Source: Bradyrhizobium sp. ISRA464
GTDB lineage: Bacteria > Pseudomonadota > Alphaproteobacteria > Rhizobiales > Xanthobacteraceae
Length of the DNA stretch: 64,000 nucleotides
NCBI RefSeq assembly: GCF_029910095.1
Contig: NZ_CP094526.1
Coordinates: 930,001-994,000, forward strand
Direction: 5' to 3'
The position numbers and the translations under genes were made by a program. The notes below the pieces were generated by a model, which worked only from the letters and a program-made list of their open reading frames with translations, made no database searches and was not told the origin of the DNA. Positions 58,639 through 64,000 of this stretch are shown in pieces (within the stretch, counting starts at the first letter, position 1; each line of letters begins with the position of its first letter).

Positions 58639-60252
58639 GTGCTTGTTCATTGCTTTGATCGCGTTCGCGCGCTGTTTCTATCCGTTCTGCTATTGACCTG
58701 CCTTGTCGTGCCGGCGCTCGCCGGGCCGTTCGAGGACTCGGTCGCCAAATTCGCCAATGACGACTTCTCCGACACGGAGGCCGCGATCGGCGAGGTCGCG
58801 TCCTCAGGTAATCCGCTGGCGTCAGCGATCCTCGGCGCGCTGCAGGATGGCCGGCTGTCGGCCGATCCGGACACCAAGAAGGTCTTCGTCACGCGGAGTG
58901 ACGGCAAGATCATCGACGCCGCAACCGGGGCCGCCGTCGACAAGCTGCCGGACAACGTCGCGGACGTCCGCGTCAACAATCGCCTGCGCCGCAGCATAGA
59001 GGCCGCGCTCGGCGGCCTGACGCTGCTGTCATCGGATCCGGCCAAGCGCCTCGCCGCCGCGCAATCGGTGTTCAAGAGCCATGAGGAGAACCTGCTTCCG
59101 ACGGTGGAAAGCGCGTTTGCCAAGGAGACCAACAAGTCGATCAAGCAGGCCTTCGCCGAGGCGCGCGCCGCCATCATCCTGTTCAAGTCCGATGCGTCCG
59201 ACAACGACAAGCTCGACGCCGTGGCCGTGATCAAGGCGCGCGGCGACCAGGAGGCGCTGGCGCTGCTCAACGACGTCGGCACCGATCAGCCGCCGCTGGT
59301 CGGCAAGGCGGCCGCGAGCGCGATCTCGTCGATCCAGAGCAACCTCGCAATGTGGTCGGCGGTGCAAAACGCCTGGTACGGCATCTCACTCGGCTCGGTG
59401 CTGCTGCTCGCCGCGATCGGGCTTGCCATCACCTTCGGCGTGATGGGCGTCATCAACATGGCCCATGGCGAGATGGTGATGCTCGGCGCCTACACCACCT
59501 TCGTGGTGCAGGAGGTGATCCGCAGCCGCTATCCCGGCCTGTTCGACTATTCGCTGTTCATCGCCGTGCCGCTCGCCTTCCTGGTCGCGGGCGGCATCGG
59601 CGTGTTGATCGAGCGCACCATCATCCGCTTCCTCTACGGCCGGCCGCTGGAAACGCTGCTCGCGACCTGGGGCCTGTCGCTGGTGTTGCAGCAGGCGGTG
59701 CGCACGGTGTTCGGCCCCACCAACCGCGAGGTCGGCAACCCCTCCTGGATGAGCGGCGCGTTCGAGCTCGGCCAGATCACCATCACCTATAACCGGCTCT
59801 GGATCCTCTGCTTCACGCTTGCGGTGTTCGCCGTCCTGCTCGCAATGCTGCGCTACACCGCGCTCGGGCTCGAGATGCGCGCGGTGACGCAGAACCGGCG
59901 CATGGCGGCCTCGATGGGGATCGCGACCTCGCGGGTCGATGCGCTGACCTTCGGGCTCGGGTCAGGCATCGCCGGCATTGCCGGCGTGGCGCTGTCGCAG
60001 ATCGACAATGTCAGCCCCAATCTCGGCCAGAGCTACATCATCGATTCCTTCATGGTCGTGGTGTTCGGCGGCGTCGGCAATCTCTGGGGCACGCTGGTCG
60101 GCGCCTTCACGCTCGGTATTGCCAACAAGTTCCTCGAGCCGGTGGCGGGCGCGGTGCTCGGCAAGATCGCGATCCTGGTCCTGATCATCCTGTTCATCCA
60201 GAAGCGGCCGCGCGGCCTGTTCGCGCTCAAGGGACGGGCGGTGGAAGCATGA
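58639..60252 (+). CDS. urtB: Urea ABC transporter permease UrtB
   Basis: 537 residues from GTG 58639. A signal peptide (about 10-28) and a soluble helical periplasmic domain of about 210 residues (PFEDSVAKFANDDFSDTEAAIGEV...) precede a LivH-type permease (about 245-530) with FGVMGVINMAHGEMVMLGAY and GLEMRAVTQNRRMAASMGI. The N-terminal extension is characteristic of UrtB. With UrtC it forms the channel. It overlaps urtC by four bases. Confidence 0.95.
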   Translation: MLVHCFDRVRALFLSVLLLTCLVVPALAGPFEDSVAKFANDDFSDTEAAIGEVASSGNPLASAILGALQDGRLSADPDTKKVFVTRSDGKIIDAATGAAVDKLPDNVADVRVNNRLRRSIEAALGGLTLLSSDPAKRLAAAQSVFKSHEENLLPTVESAFAKETNKSIKQAFAEARAAIILFKSDASDNDKLDAVAVIKARGDQEALALLNDVGTDQPPLVGKAAASAISSIQSNLAMWSAVQNAWYGISLGSVLLLAAIGLAITFGVMGVINMAHGEMVMLGAYTTFVVQEVIRSRYPGLFDYSLFIAVPLAFLVAGGIGVLIERTIIRFLYGRPLETLLATWGLSLVLQQAVRTVFGPTNREVGNPSWMSGAFELGQITITYNRLWILCFTLAVFAVLLAMLRYTALGLEMRAVTQNRRMAASMGIATSRVDALTFGLGSGIAGIAGVALSQIDNVSPNLGQSYIIDSFMVVVFGGVGNLWGTLVGAFTLGIANKFLEPVAGAVLGKIAILVLIILFIQKRPRGLFALKGRAVEA

Positions 60253-61418
60253 CCCCGCACATCCTCACCCGTTCGCTGGATCGCGCCGCGACCAGCTTCA
60301 TCCTGATCGTGGCCGGCCTCGGCGTGCTGATCCCGCTGTCGAACCTGCTCTTGCCGCAGGGCTCGGTGTTCCACGTGCCGACCTATCTGGTGGCGCTGTG
60401 GGGCAAATATGTCTGCTACGCCATCCTGGCGCTCTCGATCGACCTGATCTGGGGCTATTGCGGCATCCTCTCGCTCGGCCACGGCGCGTTCTTCGCGCTC
60501 GGCGGCTACGCCATGGGGATGTATCTGATGCGCCAGATCGGCAGCCGCGGCGTCTACGGCAACCCGATCCTGCCCGACTTCATGGTGTTCCTGAACTGGG
60601 ACAAGCTGCCCTGGTACTGGTACGGCTTCGACAAATTCTGGTTCGCGGCGCTTATGGTGCTGCTGGTGCCGGGACTGCTCGCCTTCTGCTTCGGCTGGCT
60701 CGCCTTCCGCTCCCGCGTCACCGGCGTCTATCTCTCGATCATCACGCAGGCGATGACCTATGCGCTGCTGCTCGGCTTCTTCCGCAACGATTTCGGGTTC
60801 GGCGGCAACAACGGCCTGACCGACTTCAAGGACATCCTCGGTTTCAATGTCCAGGCCGAGGGCACGCGCTGCGCGCTGTTCCTGCTGAGTTGCCTCGCGC
60901 TGATCGTCGCCTTCGCGATCTGCCGCGCGGTGGTGACCTCGAAGCTCGGCAAGGTGCTGATCGCGGTGCGCGACGCCGAGAGCCGCACCCGCTTCCTCGG
61001 CTACCGGGTCGAATCCTACAAGCTGTTCGTGTTCACGCTGTCGGCCTGCATGGCCGGCGTTGCCGGCGCGCTCTATGTGCCGCAGGTCGGCATCATCAAT
61101 CCGAGCGAGTTCGCGCCCGGCAACTCGATCGAGGCCGTGATCTGGGTCGCGGTCGGCGGTCGCGGCACGCTGGTCGGTGCGGCCATCGGCGCCATCGTCG
61201 TCAACTACGCCAAGACCTACTTCACGTCAGGGCCGCTCGCGCCGTACTGGCTGTTCATGCTGGGCGCGCTGTTTATCCTGGTCACGCTCCTCCTGCCCAA
61301 GGGCATCGTCGGCACCTTCAATTCCTGGTGGGAGCCCTGGAGGGCGCAGCGCAGCTCGCCCGATGCCGAAAGTGCCGCGCGTGAAGACGGCGTCGGCGCA
61401 CCGAAGATGGCGGAGTAG
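60249..61418 (+). CDS. urtC: Urea ABC transporter permease UrtC
   Basis: A 389-residue LivM-type permease with about ten helices; landmarks are DLIWGYCGILSLGHGAFFALGGYAMGMYLM (split), NDFGFGGNNGLTDFKDILGF and the EAA-like AVRDAESRTRFLGYRVESYK. The C-terminal tail is charged. ATG 60249 overlaps urtB; four bases separate it from urtD. Confidence 0.95.
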   Translation: MTPHILTRSLDRAATSFILIVAGLGVLIPLSNLLLPQGSVFHVPTYLVALWGKYVCYAILALSIDLIWGYCGILSLGHGAFFALGGYAMGMYLMRQIGSRGVYGNPILPDFMVFLNWDKLPWYWYGFDKFWFAALMVLLVPGLLAFCFGWLAFRSRVTGVYLSIITQAMTYALLLGFFRNDFGFGGNNGLTDFKDILGFNVQAEGTRCALFLLSCLALIVAFAICRAVVTSKLGKVLIAVRDAESRTRFLGYRVESYKLFVFTLSACMAGVAGALYVPQVGIINPSEFAPGNSIEAVIWVAVGGRGTLVGAAIGAIVVNYAKTYFTSGPLAPYWLFMLGALFILVTLLLPKGIVGTFNSWWEPWRAQRSSPDAESAAREDGVGAPKMAE

Positions 61419-61422
61419 GCCG

Positions 61423-62184
61423 ATGAACGTGATGGATACCCGCGCCACCTCGGCCATGCTCTATCTCGACGGCGTGCACGTCTCGTTCGACGGCTTTCAC
61501 GCCATCAACAACCTGTCGCTGACGCTTGAGCCCGGCGAGATGCGCGCGATCATCGGTCCGAACGGCGCCGGCAAGACCACGATGATGGACATCATCACCG
61601 GCAAGACCAAGCCGGACGAGGGCACGGTGCTGTTCGACGGCACCGTCGACCTGACCCGGCTCGACGAGACCCGCATCGCCGAGCTCGGCATCGGCCGCAA
61701 GTTCCAGAAGCCGACGGTGTTCGAGAGCCAGACCGTGCAGGACAATCTGCTGCTCGCGCTCAATGTCGACCACTCCGTTCGCGGCACCCTGTTCTGGCGC
61801 GGCAGCAAGGCCGAATCCGAGCGCATCGACAAGGTGCTCGAGACCATCCGCCTGACCGACGCGCGCAACCGCCTTGCCGGCAGCCTGTCGCACGGCCAGA
61901 AGCAGTGGCTCGAAATCGGCATGCTGCTGGCGCAGGACCCGAAGGTGCTGCTGGTCGACGAGCCGGTCGCCGGCATGACGGATGTCGAAACCCATCTGAC
62001 CGCCGAGCTGCTCAAGGAGATCAACAGGAACCACACCATCATGGTGGTCGAGCACGACATGACCTTCGTCCGCGAGCTCGGCGTCAAGGTGACCTGCCTG
62101 CACGAAGGCTCGGTGCTGGCGGAGGGGACCATCGACCAGGTGTCGTCGAACGAGCGGGTCGTCGAAGTGTATCTGGGGCGTTGA
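61423..62184 (+). CDS. urtD: Urea ABC transporter ATP-binding protein UrtD
   Basis: A 253-residue ABC ATPase (LivG type). Walker A IGPNGAGKTTMMD, Q-loop region FQKPTVFESQTVQDNL, signature LSHGQKQWLEIG, Walker B VLLVDEPVAGMTD and switch VVEHDMTF are present; the LSHGQ variant is usual in UrtD. ATG 61423 is chosen; the longer open frame overlaps urtC. Confidence 0.95.
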   Translation: MNVMDTRATSAMLYLDGVHVSFDGFHAINNLSLTLEPGEMRAIIGPNGAGKTTMMDIITGKTKPDEGTVLFDGTVDLTRLDETRIAELGIGRKFQKPTVFESQTVQDNLLLALNVDHSVRGTLFWRGSKAESERIDKVLETIRLTDARNRLAGSLSHGQKQWLEIGMLLAQDPKVLLVDEPVAGMTDVETHLTAELLKEINRNHTIMVVEHDMTFVRELGVKVTCLHEGSVLAEGTIDQVSSNERVVEVYLGR

Positions 62185-62187
62185 ACG

Positions 62188-62883
62188 ATGCTGAAGGTCG
62201 ACAACATCAACCTCTACTACGGCGCGGCGCAGGCCTTGCGCGGCGTCTCGCTCACCGCCGAGCCCGGCAAGGTGACGTGCGTGCTTGGGCGCAACGGCGT
62301 CGGCAAGACCTCGCTGTTGCGCGCCATGGTCGGGCAGTATCCGATCGCCTCGGGCGCGATCAATTTCGACGGCAAGGACATCACCGCGCTGAAGCCCTAT
62401 GAGCGGGCGCGGCGCGGCATCGGCTTCGTGCCGCAGGGCCGCGAGATCTTTCCGCTGCTGACCGTGGAAGAGAACCTGAGGACCGGCTTCGGTCCGCTGA
62501 AGCGCGAGGACCGCAACATCCCCGACGACGTGTTCTCGCTGTTTCCGGTGCTGGAGACCATGCTCGGCCGCCGCGGCGGCGACCTCTCCGGCGGCCAGCA
62601 GCAGCAACTCGCGATCGGCCGTGCGCTGGTGATGCGGCCAAAGCTTCTGCTGCTCGACGAGCCGACCGAGGGCATCCAGCCCTCGATCATCAAGGATATC
62701 GGCCGCGCCATCTCCTATCTGCGCAACCTCGGCAACATCGCGATCGTGCTGGTCGAACAATATCTCGACTTTGCCTGCGAACTCGGCGACAGTTTTGCCG
62801 TGATGGACCGGGGTGCGGTGAAATATGCCTGCGACCGCGCGAACCTCGATCCCGCCGAGATCAGCCGCCAGATGGCGCTGTAA
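62188..62883 (+). CDS. urtE: Urea ABC transporter ATP-binding protein UrtE
   Basis: A 231-residue ABC ATPase (LivF type): Walker A LGRNGVGKTSLLR, GFVPQGREIFPLLTVEENL, signature LSGGQQQQLAIGRAL, Walker B LLLLDEPTEGIQPS and switch LVEQYLDFA. It starts three bases after urtD and its TAA overlaps the ureD ATG (62883), coupling urea import to urease assembly. Confidence 0.95.
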   Translation: MLKVDNINLYYGAAQALRGVSLTAEPGKVTCVLGRNGVGKTSLLRAMVGQYPIASGAINFDGKDITALKPYERARRGIGFVPQGREIFPLLTVEENLRTGFGPLKREDRNIPDDVFSLFPVLETMLGRRGGDLSGGQQQQLAIGRALVMRPKLLLLDEPTEGIQPSIIKDIGRAISYLRNLGNIAIVLVEQYLDFACELGDSFAVMDRGAVKYACDRANLDPAEISRQMAL

Positions 62884-63866
62884 TGCAATCTGACGCCGCA
62901 ATGAGCGGCACGGGGATTAAGGGAGCGTCGGGGCGGATGCGGAGCGAGCTCGCGGGAGCGGCTTCAGCGACATTTGCGGCGAACCGCGCCCAGGGCGCGG
63001 TCAGGTTCGGCGTGCACCTCAAGGACGGCGTCACCCGGCGCGGCGACCTGCACGAGTCGGGCTCGCTGCGCGTCCGCTTCCCGTCACCGGAGGACGAGGG
63101 TCTGTCGGCCATGTTCGTCAACACCGCCGGCGGCATTGCCGGTGGCGACCGCTTCGACATCGCGATCTCGGCCGGCGAGGGCGCCCGCGTGACGCTGACC
63201 ACGGCGGCCGCCGAAAAGGTCTATCGCGCATCGGCAGCGTTTTCGAGCGAAGTGGGTACCGGTTCGCGTGAAGAAAACGCGTCCAAACAAAATGAGAGCA
63301 TGGTGCGATCCAACCGGATCGCACCATGCTCGATCGCAGCGGCGCGGCTCGACATCGCGCTGAAGGCCGACACAGGTGCGCATCTGGCCTGGCTGCCACA
63401 GGAGACCATCCTGTTCGACCGCGCCCATATTCACCGCCGCTTCGACATCGACCTAGCCGACGATGCCTCGCTCTTGCTCTGCGAGATCGTGGTGTTCGGC
63501 CGCTCCGCGATGGGCGAGACCATGCGCCATGGCGAATTTGTCGACCGCTGGCGGATGCGCCGCGGCGGCCGGCTGGTGTTTGCCGAGACGGTCCGTCTCG
63601 ACGGCGAGATCGGCGAGAAGCTCGCCAGGCCCGCGATCGCGGGTGGCGGCACGGCGATCGGCACCGCGCTGATCGTACCGGGCGATGCGGCGCTGGTCGA
63701 GCGCATCCGCGAGGCATCGGACAACTTCGGCGGCGAGGTCGGCATCTCCGCCTGGAATGGCTTTGCAATGGCGCGCTTCTGTGCCCAAGATGCCGCCCGG
63801 CTCCGCGCCGACATGATGACGGTGCTGAGCCGCGCCTCCGCCGTGCCGCTGCCGCGGCTCAACTGA
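62883..63866 (+). CDS. ureD: Urease accessory protein UreD with an in-frame inserted repeat
   Basis: 327 residues; a UreD/UreH chaperone needed to load nickel into urease. Family segments are GAVRFGVHLKDGVTR, FVNTAGGIAGGDRFD, LTTAAAEKVYR, LAWLPQETILFDRA and SLLLCEIVVFGRSAMGE. Between KVYRAS and AARLDIAL lie about 34 extra residues (118-151: SSEVGTGSREENASKQNES...) encoded by a palindromic element at 63236-63335; without them the protein would be about 293 residues, near usual length. The frame stays open. Start ATG overlaps the urtE stop. Confidence 0.93.
   Translation: MQSDAAMSGTGIKGASGRMRSELAGAASATFAANRAQGAVRFGVHLKDGVTRRGDLHESGSLRVRFPSPEDEGLSAMFVNTAGGIAGGDRFDIAISAGEGARVTLTTAAAEKVYRASAAFSSEVGTGSREENASKQNESMVRSNRIAPCSIAAARLDIALKADTGAHLAWLPQETILFDRAHIHRRFDIDLADDASLLLCEIVVFGRSAMGETMRHGEFVDRWRMRRGGRLVFAETVRLDGEIGEKLARPAIAGGGTAIGTALIVPGDAALVERIREASDNFGGEVGISAWNGFAMARFCAQDAARLRADMMTVLSRASAVPLPRLN
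63234..63340. repeat. Palindromic element inserted in frame within ureD
   Basis: The left half (63236-63288) matches 52832-52884 at 50 of 53 positions. The right half is a 16-base perfect hairpin (GAGCATGGTGCGATCC, 63296-63311, with 63316-63331; AACC loop). GCAGC occurs at both borders (63234-63238 and 63336-63340), consistent with a five-base target duplication and a net insertion of 102 bases, exactly 34 codons. Confidence 0.85.
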
Positions 63867-63890
63867 ATTCCTGAACGACAGAGTGCTCGC

Positions 63891-64000
63891 ATGAATTTGT
63901 CTCCCCGCGAAAAGGATAAGCTCCTGGTCTCGATGGCGGCCATGGTGGCGCGCCGCCGGCTCGAGCGCGGCGTCAAGCTGAACCATCCCGAGGCGGTCGC
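63891..64000 (+). CDS. ureA: Urease gamma subunit UreA (5' end only)
   Basis: The first 36 residues are present: [20 protein letters not shown], then [16 protein letters not shown], which matches the start of UreA, a roughly 100-residue subunit of urease. It follows ureD by 24 bases and runs off the end of the window. Urease hydrolyses the urea brought in by UrtABCDE. Confidence 0.95.
   Translation, partial: MNLSPREKDKLLVSMAAMVARRRLERGVKLNHPEAV

Overview
The window looks like a chromosomal segment of a Bradyrhizobium-type alphaproteobacterium (Nitrobacteraceae). The evidence is high GC with strong GC3, a gcrA cell-cycle regulator, a membrane-anchored CycM-type cytochrome c, a Pst-PhoU-PhoB block, a urea transporter fused to a urease operon, a Tad pilus locus, and many short palindromic intergenic elements of kinds seen repeatedly in this group. 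No tRNA, rRNA, CRISPR array, prophage or replication origin was found. Nearly all genes are housekeeping or conserved accessory genes; one insertion sequence is present.

Layout. 1-3.4 kb: end of a phosphate operon (pstC-pstA-pstB-phoU-phoB) closed by an intrinsic terminator. 3.4-8.3 kb: gcrA (minus), argD-argF, hslO, apaG. 8.5-11.6 kb: an OpgC-like membrane acyltransferase followed by two paralogous exported SGNH hydrolases, one with an intact and one with an eroded active site. 11.9-15.1 kb: glpK bracketed by two related palindromic elements, then a GNAT acetyltransferase and a glutathione transferase. 15.1-21.9 kb: repeat-rich spacer, a zeta-like GST, and the methionine genes metF-metH (minus). 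21.9-25.3 kb: an LLM flavin oxidoreductase, pheA, kdsB, cycM. 25.5-33.3 kb: a YejABEF peptide/microcin C-type ABC importer with two tandem binding proteins. 33.4-35.6 kb: an M17 aminopeptidase and an NlpC/P60 peptidase.

35.7-52.9 kb is a dispersed Tad (Flp) pilus locus. tadD is on plus; the minus-strand run is pilA, cpaA, cpaB, cpaC, cpaD, cpaE, cpaF, tadB, tadC. A block of four membrane-protein genes follows (fatty-acid-hydroxylase family, two probable polytopic glycosyltransferases, a PAP2_3-like phosphotransferase), then a stand-alone CpaC N-terminal-domain protein and two TadE/TadF pseudopilins. CtrA-like TTAA-N7-TTAA sites lie before tadD, pilA and tadE. A decayed IS701-family element (52.9-54.4 kb) sits inside the end of a palindromic repeat after the last pseudopilin gene.

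54.4-56.7 kb: cspA, an extra infA with an RGG tail, and a DEAD-box RNA helicase (minus). 57.0-64.0 kb: a sigma-54 promoter followed by urtABCDE and then ureD and the start of ureA, which ties urea uptake to urea hydrolysis under probable nitrogen control. The most unusual observation is a palindromic repeat inserted in frame inside ureD (about 34 extra codons). Its first 53 bases differ at only three positions from a copy that lies at and beyond the stop codon of a tad pseudopilin gene in this window.
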